From the NCBI RefSeq assembly GCF_000472425.1, contig NZ_AXAI01000010.1:62001-126000 (forward strand): a stretch of 64,000 nt of DNA. The letters are read 5' to 3'. Source of the DNA: Bradyrhizobium sp. Tv2a-2 (GTDB lineage Bacteria > Pseudomonadota > Alphaproteobacteria > Rhizobiales > Xanthobacteraceae). A program made the translations under genes and the position numbers. Positions 49,565 through 59,206 of this stretch are shown piece by piece; positions within the stretch are counted from its first letter, which is position 1; every line of letters begins with the position of its first letter. The notes below the pieces were generated by a model. It had not been told where the DNA came from, searched no databases, and worked only from the letters and a program-made list of their open reading frames with translations.

Positions 49565-51040
49565 ATGAAGTCCAGGGCAAGAATTGCAAAGCTGCGAACC
49601 TCGACGGTGCGCGCCCTGTCGTTCTCGGCCGTCGCCGCGTTCACGCTCAACCCGGCGCTGACGCCCGTCGTGGCGACCGATTACCGCGTGCCTGCGCCGG
49701 TTGCCGCCGATGGCCAGATGAACGCGCGATTCCTGGCGCTCGGCATCGGCAAGTCGATTGTCATCGACCTGCCGCGCGACATCAAGGACGTGCTGGTCGC
49801 CGATCCCAAGATCGCCAATGCCGTGGTGCGCTCGTCGCAGCGCGCCTATATCATCGGCGCGACGATCGGCCAGACCAATATCGTGTTCTTCGATTCCGCC
49901 GGCCAGCAGATCGCCGCCTATGACATCGCGGTGAAGCGCGACCTCAACGGCGTACGCGGCGCGCTGAAGCAGCTGCTGCCGAACTCCGACATCCAGATCG
50001 AGGGCGTGGCCGACGGCGTGGTGCTGACCGGCTCGGTCGCCTCGCCGATCGAGGCCCAGCAGGCCGCGGATCTTGCCGGACGCCTCGTCGGCGGCGTCGA
50101 CAAGGTGGTCAATTCGATCACGGTTCGCGGCCGCGACCAGGTGATGCTGAAGGTCACGGTCGCCGAAGTAGCGCGCCAGATCATCAAGCAGATGGGCATC
50201 GACCTCTCGGCCAACCTCACCTATGGCACCGCGGTCGTCAACTTCAACAACTCCAACCCCTTCACCGCCCATGGCGGTCCGCTGGTCGGCGGTAACGCCG
50301 TGACCACCTCATTCGGCTCGACGCCGTCGGTGACGGCGACGCTGCGCGCGATGGAGAACGCGGGTGTCATCCGCACACTGGCCGAGCCGAATCTGACCGC
50401 GATCTCTGGCGAATCGGCGACCTTCATCGCCGGCGGCGAGTTTCCGATCCCCGCCGGCTACGCCTGCGATCCCACGACCCATGTCTGTACCACCCAGATC
50501 TCCTACAAGAAGTTCGGCGTCTCGCTCAACTTCACGCCGGTGGTGCTGAACGGGGGACGCATCAGCCTGCATGTGATGACGGAAGTGTCGGAACTGTCGA
50601 ACGACAATTCGGTCACGCTGTCGCAGGCGGTGACCACCTCGACGGTCAACTCCATTGTCATTCCCTCGATCAAGACCCGGCGCGCCGAAACCACGCTGGA
50701 GATTCCCTCCGGCGGCGCGATGGCCATGGCCGGCCTGATCCAGGACCAGACCAAGCAGGCGGTCAGCGGCATGCCGGGGCTGATGCAGCTGCCGGTGCTC
50801 GGCTCGCTGTTCCGCAGCCGCGACTACGTCAACAACCAGACCGAATTGATGGTGCTGGTGACGCCCTATGTGGTCCGCGCGGTGGCACAGAAGGACCTGT
50901 CGCGCCCGGATGACGGCTTCGCCGCGGTGTCCGATCCGCAGGCCGATCTTCTGGGCTCGATCAACCGCATCTACGGCGTGCCGGGCCGCACCGAACCCGC
51001 ACGGAATTACCGCGGCCAATACGGCTTCATCACCGATTGA
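49565..51040 (+). CDS. cpaC: Flp pilus secretin CpaC
   Basis: This 491-residue outer-membrane secretin begins MKSRARIAKLRTSTVRALSF with a signal sequence. N-domains follow (MNARFLALGIGKSIVIDLPRDIKDVLVADPKIANAVV and a BON-like domain near 150-215). The secretin ring domain is marked by VTATLRAMENAGVIRTLAEPNLTAISGE and the late PVLGSLFRSRDYVNNQTELMVLVTPYVV. The ATG at 49565 follows GAGGA by 8 bases. A GTG at 49544 that overlaps cpaB by 4 bases, or an ATG at 49550, are alternatives. Confidence 0.93.
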   Translation: MKSRARIAKLRTSTVRALSFSAVAAFTLNPALTPVVATDYRVPAPVAADGQMNARFLALGIGKSIVIDLPRDIKDVLVADPKIANAVVRSSQRAYIIGATIGQTNIVFFDSAGQQIAAYDIAVKRDLNGVRGALKQLLPNSDIQIEGVADGVVLTGSVASPIEAQQAADLAGRLVGGVDKVVNSITVRGRDQVMLKVTVAEVARQIIKQMGIDLSANLTYGTAVVNFNNSNPFTAHGGPLVGGNAVTTSFGSTPSVTATLRAMENAGVIRTLAEPNLTAISGESATFIAGGEFPIPAGYACDPTTHVCTTQISYKKFGVSLNFTPVVLNGGRISLHVMTEVSELSNDNSVTLSQAVTTSTVNSIVIPSIKTRRAETTLEIPSGGAMAMAGLIQDQTKQAVSGMPGLMQLPVLGSLFRSRDYVNNQTELMVLVTPYVVRAVAQKDLSRPDDGFAAVSDPQADLLGSINRIYGVPGRTEPARNYRGQYGFITD

Positions 51041-51060
51041 GCCGAGCGAGGACCTTACCC

Positions 51061-51801
51061 ATGACAGCGCAAAAACTCCTCGATCGCAGCCGCTCCGTCC
51101 GGTTCGCCAGTCTGCTCTTAGGGCTCGCGGCGGCGCTTTCCGCCTGCACCCATACCGACGACCATGTCGTGACCGCGAGCATCCCGGAAGACTACCGCCT
51201 GCGCCATCCGATCGCGGTGGAGGAGGCCAACGAGTCGATGGTGGTGTTCGTCGGCCGTGGCCGCGGCGGCCTGACCGCAAGCCAGCGGGCCGAAGTGATG
51301 GGCCTGGGGCAGACCTGGATGCGCGAAGGCACCGGCGCGATCAGCGCCGATGTGCCGGTCAAAACCCCCAACGCGCGCGCGGCAGCCGATTCCCTGCACG
51401 AGATCCAGTCGCTGCTCGCCGCCGTCGGCGTTCCGCCGCACGGGCTCGTGGTGCACAACTATCATCCCGACGATGCCAAGTTCATGCCGCCGATCCGCCT
51501 GACCTATCCGCGGGTCAAAGCGGTGGCAGGCCCGTGCGGCCTGTGGCCGGAGGACATCGGGCCCTCGATCAAGAACAAGGGCTATTACGACAACCGCTCC
51601 TATTACAATTTCGGCTGCGCCTATCAGCGCAACATGGCCGCCATGATCGACGATCCGGCCGACCTCGAACAGCCGCGCAGCGAGACGCCGCCCTACACCC
51701 TCCGCCGCAGCGAAGCGTTCGAGAAATACCGCAAGGGCACTCCCACCACGACCACCTATCCCGAGGCCGATAAGGCCAAACTCAGCACGACCGGCCAATG
51801 A
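51061..51801 (+). CDS. cpaD: Pilus assembly lipoprotein CpaD
   Basis: This 246-residue protein has a lipobox LSAC with lipidation at Cys29, placing it in the outer membrane beside the secretin. The body matches CpaD: DYRLRHPIAVEEANESMVVFVG, then LVVHNYHPDDA and a C-terminal FGCAYQRNMAAMIDDPADL. The ATG at 51061 follows GAGGACC; a TTG at 51037 would overlap cpaC. It overlaps cpaE by 4 bases. Confidence 0.9.
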   Translation: MTAQKLLDRSRSVRFASLLLGLAAALSACTHTDDHVVTASIPEDYRLRHPIAVEEANESMVVFVGRGRGGLTASQRAEVMGLGQTWMREGTGAISADVPVKTPNARAAADSLHEIQSLLAAVGVPPHGLVVHNYHPDDAKFMPPIRLTYPRVKAVAGPCGLWPEDIGPSIKNKGYYDNRSYYNFGCAYQRNMAAMIDDPADLEQPRSETPPYTLRRSEAFEKYRKGTPTTTTYPEADKAKLSTTGQ

Positions 51802-53069
51802 TCAGCTACGCCCGACAGACTCCCGAACAGCAGCCGGCAGCCACCGCGCTACCGCCTGCGGAGGATCACATCGCCCCGGCGCCGCGCGTGTCGGTGCAAG
51901 CGTTTTGCGAGACGGTGGAAACCGCCGCGGCCGTCCAGGCAGCCGGCGAGGACCGAAGGCTCGGCAAGGCGCATCTGAAGATTCAGATGGGCGGCATGGC
52001 GGCGGCTGTCGAAGCCTATCACGCCGCCCCGACGCCCAACGTGATCGTGCTGGAAGCCGATGCGCGCACCGACATCCTGACCGGCCTCGACCAGCTCGCA
52101 ACCGTCTGCGATGCCGGCACGCGGGTGATCGTGATCGGCCGCATCAACGACGTGACGCTGTATCGCGAGCTGGTCCGCCGCGGCGTCAGCGATTATGTGA
52201 TTGCGCCCGTCACCGCCATCGACGTGGTGCGTTCGATCTGCAATCTGTTCTCGGCGCCCGAGGCCAAGTCGGTTGGGCGCATTGTCGCGGTGGTCGGCGC
52301 CAAGGGCGGAGTGGGTGCCTCGACCGTCGCGCACAACGTCGCCTGGGCGATCGCCCGCGACCTTGCGATGGATTCGGTCGTCGCCGATCTCGACCTCGCC
52401 TTCGGCACCGCCGGGCTCGACTACAACCAGGATCCCCCGCAAGGCATTGCGGATGCGGTGTTCTCGCCCGATCGCGTCGATACCGCCTTCATCGACCGCC
52501 TGCTGTCGAAATGCACCGACCATTTGAGCCTCTTGGCGGCGCCCGCGACGCTCGACCGGGTCTACGATTTCGGCGACGACGCGTTCGACGCCATCTTCGA
52601 CACCCTGCGCACCACCATGCCCTGCATCGTGCTTGATATCCCGCACCAATGGTCGGGCTGGACCAAGCGCGCGCTGATCGGCGCCGACGACATCCTGATC
52701 GTCGCGGCGCCGGATCTCGCCAATCTGCGCAACACCAAGAACATCTTCGACCTCCTGAAGGCCGCGCGTCCGAACGACCGGCCGCCGCTCTACTGCCTGA
52801 ACCAGGTCGGCGTGCCGAAACGTCCCGAGATCAACGCGGCTGAATTCGCCAAGGCGATCGAGAGCGAGCCCATCGCCTCGATCCCGTTCGATCCGCAGAT
52901 CTTCGGCTCGGCCGCCAATAACGGCCAGATGATTGCGGAGATTTCCGCCAACCATCGCACCACCGAGATGTTCCTGCAGATCGCGCAGCGCCTGACCGGC
53001 CGCAGCGAGGGCAAGAAACAGAAGGGCTCGTTCCTGTCGCCTCTGATCGGGAAGCTCTTGAAAAAGTAG
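51798..53069 (+). CDS. cpaE: Pilus assembly ATPase CpaE (MinD/ParA-like)
   Basis: This 423-residue cytoplasmic protein has an N-terminal receiver-like domain (about 30-150; VIVLEADARTDILTGLDQL). A ParA/MinD domain with deviant Walker A KGGVGASTVAHNVAWA follows (about 170), with SVVADLDLAFGTAGLD and a membrane-targeting type C-terminus. In Caulobacter the homologue positions the Tad pilus at the pole. The ATG overlaps cpaD (ATGA). Confidence 0.92.
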   Translation: MISYARQTPEQQPAATALPPAEDHIAPAPRVSVQAFCETVETAAAVQAAGEDRRLGKAHLKIQMGGMAAAVEAYHAAPTPNVIVLEADARTDILTGLDQLATVCDAGTRVIVIGRINDVTLYRELVRRGVSDYVIAPVTAIDVVRSICNLFSAPEAKSVGRIVAVVGAKGGVGASTVAHNVAWAIARDLAMDSVVADLDLAFGTAGLDYNQDPPQGIADAVFSPDRVDTAFIDRLLSKCTDHLSLLAAPATLDRVYDFGDDAFDAIFDTLRTTMPCIVLDIPHQWSGWTKRALIGADDILIVAAPDLANLRNTKNIFDLLKAARPNDRPPLYCLNQVGVPKRPEINAAEFAKAIESEPIASIPFDPQIFGSAANNGQMIAEISANHRTTEMFLQIAQRLTGRSEGKKQKGSFLSPLIGKLLKK

Positions 53070-53091
53070 ATGAGACGCGTGGAGTTTTATC

Positions 53092-54564
53092 GTGTTCGGT
53101 AAGCGTAGCGGATCAGACACCGAGCTCCGGGGTATGCGCCCGGCGCCCAGCGCGCCGGAGCCGGCGCCTGTCCCGGCAGCTCCGCGCTCCGCGCCGCCCG
53201 CGGTCGCATCCCCGCCGCTTGCGCCGGCCAGACCGATGCCGCCGCCCCCGCCGCCGCCTCCGATGGAGACGCGCCGCTCGGACAATTACTACCAGGTCAA
53301 GGCGACCATCTTCGGCGCGCTGATCGAAGCCATCGACCTCGCGCAGCTGGCCAAGCTCGATTCCGAGTCCGCACGCGAGGAAATCCGCGATATCGTCAAC
53401 GAGATCATCGCGATCAAGAACATCGTGATGTCGATCGCCGAGCAGGAGGAGCTGCTCGACGACATCTGCAACGACGTGCTCGGCTACGGCCCGCTCGAGC
53501 CGCTATTGTCGCGCGACGACATCGCCGACATCATGGTCAACGGAGCCAACACGGTCTTCATCGAAGTCGGCGGCAAGATCCAGCGCACCGGCATCCGTTT
53601 CCGCGACAACCAGCAGCTCCTCAACATCTGCCAGCGCATCGTGAGCCAGGTCGGCCGCCGCGTCGACGAATCTTCGCCGATCTGCGACGCGCGCCTCGCC
53701 GACGGCTCCCGTGTCAACGCTATCGTCCCGCCGCTGGCGATCGACGGCCCCGCGCTCACCATCCGCAAATTCAAGAAGGACAAGCTGACGCTCGACCAGC
53801 TGGTCAAGTTCGGCGCGATTACCCCCGAAGGCGCGGAGATCCTGCAGATCATCGGCCGCGTCCGCTGCAACGTCTTGATCTCCGGCGGCACCGGCTCGGG
53901 CAAGACCACGCTTCTGAACTGCCTCACCAACTATATCGAGCACGACGAGCGCGTCATCACCTGCGAGGACGCCGCCGAATTGCAGCTGCAGCAGCCTCAC
54001 GTGGTGCGGCTGGAAACCCGCCCGCCCAACATAGAGGGCGAGGGTCAGGTCACCATGCGCGAGCTGGTGCGAAACTGCCTGCGTATGCGCCCCGAACGCA
54101 TCATCGTCGGCGAGGTCCGCGGCCCTGAAGCCTTCGACCTCCTGCAGGCCATGAACACCGGCCATGACGGCTCGATGGGCACGCTGCACGCCAACAACCC
54201 GCGCGAGGCCATGTCGCGCTGCGAATCCATGATCACCATGGGCGGCTTTTCCCTTCCTTCGCGTACGATTCGCGAGATGATCTGCGCCTCCATCGACGTC
54301 ATCATCCAGGCGGCGCGCCTGCGCGACGGTTCGCGCCGCATCACCCACATCACCGAGGTGATGGGGATGGAAGGCGACACCATCATCACCCAGGACGTCT
54401 TCGTCTACGACCTCCTCGGCGAGGACGCCAACGGCAAGATCATCGGCCGCCATCGCTCGACCGGCATCGGCCGGCCGCGCTTCTGGGAGCGCGCGCGCTA
54501 CTACAACGAAGAGAAGCGGCTGGCGGCCGCGCTCGACGCCGCGGAAGTGAGGACGGAGAAATGA
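53092..54564 (+). CDS. cpaF: Tad secretion ATPase CpaF
   Basis: This 490-residue hexameric ATPase powers pilus extension and retraction. A Pro-rich N-terminus (about 15-60, including a run of seven Pro) precedes the T2SS-E domain: Walker A SGGTGSGKTTLLNCL, Asp box TCEDAAELQLQQPHVVRLETR, Walker B RPERIIVGEVRGPEAFDLLQAMNTGHDG, and His box GTLHANNPREA. The GTG at 53092 follows GGAG, 8 bases upstream. It overlaps tadB by 4 bases. Confidence 0.94.
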   Translation: MFGKRSGSDTELRGMRPAPSAPEPAPVPAAPRSAPPAVASPPLAPARPMPPPPPPPPMETRRSDNYYQVKATIFGALIEAIDLAQLAKLDSESAREEIRDIVNEIIAIKNIVMSIAEQEELLDDICNDVLGYGPLEPLLSRDDIADIMVNGANTVFIEVGGKIQRTGIRFRDNQQLLNICQRIVSQVGRRVDESSPICDARLADGSRVNAIVPPLAIDGPALTIRKFKKDKLTLDQLVKFGAITPEGAEILQIIGRVRCNVLISGGTGSGKTTLLNCLTNYIEHDERVITCEDAAELQLQQPHVVRLETRPPNIEGEGQVTMRELVRNCLRMRPERIIVGEVRGPEAFDLLQAMNTGHDGSMGTLHANNPREAMSRCESMITMGGFSLPSRTIREMICASIDVIIQAARLRDGSRRITHITEVMGMEGDTIITQDVFVYDLLGEDANGKIIGRHRSTGIGRPRFWERARYYNEEKRLAAALDAAEVRTEK

Positions 54565-55538
54565 ACACGCAGACGCTCGCGCTGGGCTTTCTGGCGGCGA
54601 CCGCCATCGGCGGCGTGGCCTGGGTCTTCGTCTATCCCATGCTGTCGGGCGAGAAGCAGGCGGAGAGCCGCCGCGCCTCCATCGCCAAGCCCGAGCCCGC
54701 GGCCAAGCGCCAGGCCGACAAGAGCCAGCGCTCGCGCCGCGAGCAGGTCGAAAACTCGCTGAAGGACCTCGAGGCGCGTCACCAGAAAGAGGTCAAGCTC
54801 TCGCTCAACGCCCGCCTGCAGCAGGCAGGCCTCGACTGGACGCCGCAGCGTTTCTGGATCGTGTCGGGCATCCTGGGCGTGGCGGCCTTGCTGGCGGTAC
54901 TGTTCGCCGGCGGCGGGATTTTGGGCGCGGTGGGCCTGGGGTTTGCGGCCGGTTTCGGCGTGCCGCGCTGGGGCCTCGGCTTCCTCAAGAAACGCCGCGA
55001 GAAGAAATTCCTGGCAGCGCTGCCCGACGCGGTCGACGTGATCGTGCGCGGCATCAAGGCCGGCCTGCCGCTGTTCGAATCGATCAAGGTGGTCGCGGCC
55101 GACGCGCCGGAGCCGCTCAGGAGCGAGTTCAAAGCCATCATCGAGACCCAGGCGATCGGCATGCCGCTGGGCGAGGCCTGCGCGCGGCTCTATGAGCGCA
55201 TGCCGGTGCCGGAAGCCAACTTCTTCGGCATCGTGGTCTCGATCCAGCAGAAGAGCGGCGGCAACCTGTCGGAAGCGCTCGGCAACCTCTCCAAGGTGCT
55301 GCGCGACCGCAAGAAGATGGCCGAGAAGATCCAGGCGATGTCGATGGAGGCCAAGGCCTCGGCCGGCATCATCGGCTCGCTGCCTCCGATCGAAATGGTG
55401 CTCGTCTATATCACGACGCCCGACTACATCTCGACGCTGTGGACCCATCCAACCGGCCAGGTGATGCTGGTTGGTTGCGTGATCTGGATGTCCATCGGCA
55501 TCATGGTGATGAAGAAAATGATCAATTTCGACTTCTGA
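54561..55538 (+). CDS. tadB: Tad inner-membrane protein TadB
   Basis: This 325-residue platform protein has an N-terminal helix, a cytoplasmic stretch of charged residues (about 35-80), then paired helices (ILGVAALLAVLFAGGGILGAVGLGFAAGFG), the T2SS-F cytoplasmic domain (ALPDAVDVIVRGIKAGLPLFESI, NFFGIVVSIQQKSGGNLSEALGNLSKVLRDR) and C-terminal helices. It forms the assembly platform with TadC. It overlaps cpaF by 4 bases and lies 13 bases before tadC. Confidence 0.93.
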   Translation: MNTQTLALGFLAATAIGGVAWVFVYPMLSGEKQAESRRASIAKPEPAAKRQADKSQRSRREQVENSLKDLEARHQKEVKLSLNARLQQAGLDWTPQRFWIVSGILGVAALLAVLFAGGGILGAVGLGFAAGFGVPRWGLGFLKKRREKKFLAALPDAVDVIVRGIKAGLPLFESIKVVAADAPEPLRSEFKAIIETQAIGMPLGEACARLYERMPVPEANFFGIVVSIQQKSGGNLSEALGNLSKVLRDRKKMAEKIQAMSMEAKASAGIIGSLPPIEMVLVYITTPDYISTLWTHPTGQVMLVGCVIWMSIGIMVMKKMINFDF

Positions 55539-55551
55539 AGGCGCCGTAGAC

Positions 55552-56526
55552 ATGTTCGAGTTCCTGTCCGACAAGCTTCACGACGCGCATTTCATGACCA
55601 TGCTGCTCGCGGCGATCGCCGCGAGCGCCACTGCCTACACGCTGATCATGCCGCTGTTCGCCGGCGAAGGCCTTGCCAAGCGCATGAAGGCGGTGGCAAG
55701 CGAACGCGAGCGCATCCGCCAGCGCGAGCGCGAGCGGCTCAACAAGAGCGAGAAGGTCACGCTGCGCCAGACGCCGAAGCAGCTCGTCTCCAAGGTGGTG
55801 GAGGACTTCAACCTCACCAAATACCTCGCCCAGGAAGCCGCACGGGACAAGCTGACCCAGGCCGGCTATCGGGGACAGGCGCCCTACATCACCTTCCTGT
55901 TTGCGCGCCTGGTGGCGCCGATCGTGCTTCTGATCATGTCGGCGGTCTATGTCTTCCTGATCGCGCATCTGGACAGGCCGCTTCCGATCAAGATCGGCAT
56001 CTGCATCGGCGCCGCCTATCTCGGCCTGCAGGCGCCGATGCTGTTCCTGAAGAACGCGATCTCCAAGCGCCAGCTCTCGATCAAGCGCGCCTTCCCCGAC
56101 GCGCTCGACCTGCTGCTGATCTGCATCGAATCGGGCATGTCGATCGAGGCCGCGTTCCGCAGGGTCGCGAGCGAGATCGCCAGTCAGTCGGTCGCGCTGT
56201 CGGAGGAGTTCACGCTCACCACAGCCGAATTGTCCTACTTGCAGGACCGCAAGGTGGCTTACGAAAACCTCGCCAAGCGCACCGGGCTGGAGGGCGTCAA
56301 ATCGGTCTGCCTCGCGCTGCAGCAGTCGGAGCGCTACGGCACCCCGCTCGGCCAGAGCCTGCGCGTGATGGCCCAGGAAAACCGCGACATGCGCATGAAC
56401 GAGGCCGAGAAGAAGGCCGCGGCCCTGCCTCCCAAGCTCACCGTGCCGATGATCCTGTTCTTCCTGCCGGTGCTGTTCGTGGTGATCCTGGGACCGACCT
56501 ACATCAAGATCGCGGCGATGCAGTGA
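55552..56526 (+). CDS. tadC: Tad inner-membrane protein TadC
   Basis: This 324-residue paralogue of TadB has a helix at about 12-32, a highly charged linker (SERERIRQRERERLNKSEK), paired helices in the middle, a T2SS-F domain (AFPDALDLLLICIESGMSIEAAFRRV, SVCLALQQSERYGTPLGQSLRVMAQENRDMR) and the C-terminal hydrophobic stretch PMILFFLPVLFVVILGPTYIKIA. It is the last gene of the contiguous Tad operon; the usual next gene, tadD, appears about 6 kb away on the other strand. Confidence 0.93.
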   Translation: MFEFLSDKLHDAHFMTMLLAAIAASATAYTLIMPLFAGEGLAKRMKAVASERERIRQRERERLNKSEKVTLRQTPKQLVSKVVEDFNLTKYLAQEAARDKLTQAGYRGQAPYITFLFARLVAPIVLLIMSAVYVFLIAHLDRPLPIKIGICIGAAYLGLQAPMLFLKNAISKRQLSIKRAFPDALDLLLICIESGMSIEAAFRRVASEIASQSVALSEEFTLTTAELSYLQDRKVAYENLAKRTGLEGVKSVCLALQQSERYGTPLGQSLRVMAQENRDMRMNEAEKKAAALPPKLTVPMILFFLPVLFVVILGPTYIKIAAMQ

Positions 56527-56789
56527 GGCTGTCGGCGCGGCCCAACACATGCCGACCGCGGCAACTGATCACCCCTATAGATTGCAAAATACGATCAGCG
56601 CACCAGCGGCCAATCCGGCTTCCCGCTGAGCCACGCCGACGACGCATGCCCCCATTGCGATAGTGCGCCTGACCGACCGATCGCCACTTTACTCCAAAAG
56701 ATTGTGGTGATACGGACTCAACCAGGGGTAATTGCGTTACGGTATACTACTTGTACGCGTTGCCAGAGCAGGTATCGGCGCGCGGTAGA

Positions 56790-57977
56790 ATGATAACAAA
56801 TTTGCAAGTCTTACGAGCGATCGCCGCGCTCGGAGTGGTTATCTATCACACGGACATAAGAATCAATGGCGTCCATTCAGAACTTATGGGCGTCTCAATC
56901 TTTTTCGTGATCAGTGGATTCATCATGGTCCACATCACGCGCGGGGAAACCGAGGATTTTCTCGCTAAGAGACTGATCAGGATCGTACCGATCTACTGGA
57001 TCTTTACACTCGGGGCCGTGGCTTGGTTCGGCTTCGGCTTCGCAAATTTGCCGCGTGTCGTTCCGCTGTGGTTTCACTGGCTCCTCACGAAGCCATGGTA
57101 CATCGCGGCGTGGTTTGGTGCGCGGGCTTGGTCGCTCTGCTCAAAGGATACTGCAGTCGCCTTGGCTCGAAGCCTGTCCTTCTGGCCGAACGCACAAGAT
57201 CCGTTGCCCATCCTCGGTGTCGGCTGGACACTCAATATTGAGATGTTCTTCTACGTTCTGTTCGCGCTTTGCCTGCGGGCCGGCGAGCGTCTCGCGCCTC
57301 CGGTAAGCGCGGCGATTCTCGTCGGGTTGTTCTTCCTGAATGCATCAGGCGCATACCCGAACCAGGTACTCGCGACGTACGGCCACGACTACGTGATATT
57401 TTTTGTCCTTGGAATGGTCTGCTACTACGCATGGCAGTTTTTGATGCCCACGATTGAACGCCATCGCCTGACCGCGACGGTGCTTGCCTGTTGCGTCTTG
57501 GCCCTTTGGCCACTGGCCATCTTCATTCCAATTCCGTTGGCCGGCATTCGATATTATTTGCCTCCTGCAGTCGTCCTGTCGGCTCTCGTCCTTCATTCCG
57601 CCGGCCGGCGTATCGACTCGCGCCTTCTGATCGATCTTGGCGGCGCGTCCTTCGCCCTGTATTTGATCCATATTCCCGTCTTGGAATCCTTGCGAACCTC
57701 AAGCGCGATTTTCCCGATCCTGAAGCTCGCAACACCGACCGGGGCCTTGATCGCCGCGTGTCTCAGCAGTTCGCTGGCAATGATCGCCTATTACAGATTG
57801 GAGCTCCCGCTCCTGCGTTCCTTACATTCGCGTCTGAAATCCGCCAATCGAACGGGCCGGCGCATCCACACCAACCGCAATCTTGGACACAGCGTCCGGC
57901 CGATAGCTGCAGATATCCTCAAAGGGCCTGCTCTCGCGTTCGTCCCGCTGCAGCGCGCCGGCATCTATTCAATATAA
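56790..57977 (+). CDS. Acyltransferase 3 family (OafA/ExoZ-like) membrane protein
   Basis: This 395-residue inner-membrane O-acyltransferase probably adds acetyl or a similar group to a surface polysaccharide. The family signature is NLQVLRAIAALGVVIYHTDI with the catalytic-type His. Then come GVSIFFVISGFIMVHITR, the KRLIRIVPIYWIFT motif and WTLNIEMFFYVLFAL, and about ten helices. The ATG at 56790 is preferred to a TTG at 56751. It opens the four-gene surface-polysaccharide block, which has less GC at third positions than neighbours. The C-terminal ~45 residues after the last helix look poorly conserved. Confidence 0.85.
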   Translation: MITNLQVLRAIAALGVVIYHTDIRINGVHSELMGVSIFFVISGFIMVHITRGETEDFLAKRLIRIVPIYWIFTLGAVAWFGFGFANLPRVVPLWFHWLLTKPWYIAAWFGARAWSLCSKDTAVALARSLSFWPNAQDPLPILGVGWTLNIEMFFYVLFALCLRAGERLAPPVSAAILVGLFFLNASGAYPNQVLATYGHDYVIFFVLGMVCYYAWQFLMPTIERHRLTATVLACCVLALWPLAIFIPIPLAGIRYYLPPAVVLSALVLHSAGRRIDSRLLIDLGGASFALYLIHIPVLESLRTSSAIFPILKLATPTGALIAACLSSSLAMIAYYRLELPLLRSLHSRLKSANRTGRRIHTNRNLGHSVRPIAADILKGPALAFVPLQRAGIYSI

Positions 57978-58155
57978 AATCTTTCACAATCATTGGATGC
58001 ATATTATGGATCATACACTTGACCAGATCGTCCGTCGGCTTGTATGCTATTTCGCCCGCAAGACAGTAGTCGAGACGTCAGTGGGTTGAGCTTCGTCCCA
58101 ACCGTTCGGTCGGAGGGCGTTTTAGTTTTGGAATATTGATCGCAGTCGTCTGCAC

Positions 58156-59175
58156 ATGGCGACTTCGATTACTCCGGTGGGGCCTCGGAGCGTGACTACT
58201 TTAAAGCGACTGGTTACGGTTTCCGTACCCGTTTTGAATGAAGCGGACAACATCGAGCCGCTCTTGAAGCGGCTGCGCGCGGTGGCTGACACGCACGGCA
58301 GCTATGACTTCGAGTTTCTGTTCACGGATAATGCGAGCACCGACGCCACATTCGAGCGGCTGGCTGAGGAAGCCTGCGCCGACAACAGGGTTCGCGTCAT
58401 TCGCTTCACCCGAAATTTCGGTTTTCAGACATCAATCTTGACGAACTATCTGAACGCCAGGGGCGATGTCGCGATTCAGATCGACGCTGACTTGCAGGAT
58501 CCGCCGGAGCTTTTTGGCGAGTTTCTCGCCGCGTGGGAGCAGGGTTACAAGGTCGTTTACGGAATCCGCAAAAGCCGGCCGGAAAATCCTGTTCTCAGCG
58601 CCGCCCGGAAATTCTTCTATCGAGGCCTCGCGAGCCTCAGTAGCGTCGACTTGCCGGTGGATGCCGGCGACTTCCGCCTGATCGATCGCGTCGTCATCGA
58701 GGACCTGAGGCGCGTGAGAGATGAGGCTCCTTACATACGGGGCACGATTGCGCAATTGGGGTACCAGCAGATCGGAATTCCCTACAATCGCGAGCAACGT
58801 CAGCGGGGCCGCAGCAAATTCCACCTGCTGGCGTTAATCCGCTTCGCGGTGGACGGCGTTTGCGGTCAGTCCACCAAGCCACTGGAATTGATTACTCTCC
58901 TCGGGACCATCCTCAGCTTCCTATCGTTTACTGGCGCGCTGTTCTACTTCGCCTGGTACCTCTTGGTGATACGCAGACCACCCGCTGGTTTCACAACACT
59001 GGTCATTCTGATTTTGTTATCGACGAGCGTGCAGACTGCATTCATCGGACTGCTGGGCGAATACATAGGGCGAATATTTCGCAATACCCGCCATATACCG
59101 GCCCCCATCATCGATCGGCGTATCGAGCCCGTCCGAGCGCGCGACAAGCGCGAGGCATTTGCACCACACCTGTAA
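58156..59175 (+). CDS. Family 2 glycosyltransferase (polyprenyl-phosphate type, GtrB/DPM1-like)
   Basis: This 339-residue membrane-linked enzyme transfers a sugar from a nucleotide to a polyprenyl phosphate. The GT-A domain shows VSVPVLNEADNIEPLL, FTDNASTDAT, the metal-binding Asp in AIQIDADLQDPPEL, and DAGDFRLIDRVV. Two C-terminal helices (LITLLGTILSFLSFTGALFYFAWYLL and TLVILILLSTSVQTAFIGLLGEYIGRIF) are arranged as in GtrB and ArnC-type proteins. No GtrA-like flippase gene is adjacent. The ribosome site before the ATG is weak. Confidence 0.9.
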   Translation: MATSITPVGPRSVTTLKRLVTVSVPVLNEADNIEPLLKRLRAVADTHGSYDFEFLFTDNASTDATFERLAEEACADNRVRVIRFTRNFGFQTSILTNYLNARGDVAIQIDADLQDPPELFGEFLAAWEQGYKVVYGIRKSRPENPVLSAARKFFYRGLASLSSVDLPVDAGDFRLIDRVVIEDLRRVRDEAPYIRGTIAQLGYQQIGIPYNREQRQRGRSKFHLLALIRFAVDGVCGQSTKPLELITLLGTILSFLSFTGALFYFAWYLLVIRRPPAGFTTLVILILLSTSVQTAFIGLLGEYIGRIFRNTRHIPAPIIDRRIEPVRARDKREAFAPHL

Positions 59176-59206
59176 GCCACCAATCGAGGACGACCCGAGG
59201 ATAAAA

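Noticed and set aside
56527..56789. Search for an integrase, tRNA or direct repeats at the left edge of the polysaccharide island
   Set aside because: I could see no tRNA end, integrase gene or convincing flanking direct repeat, so no mobile-element boundary is claimed.
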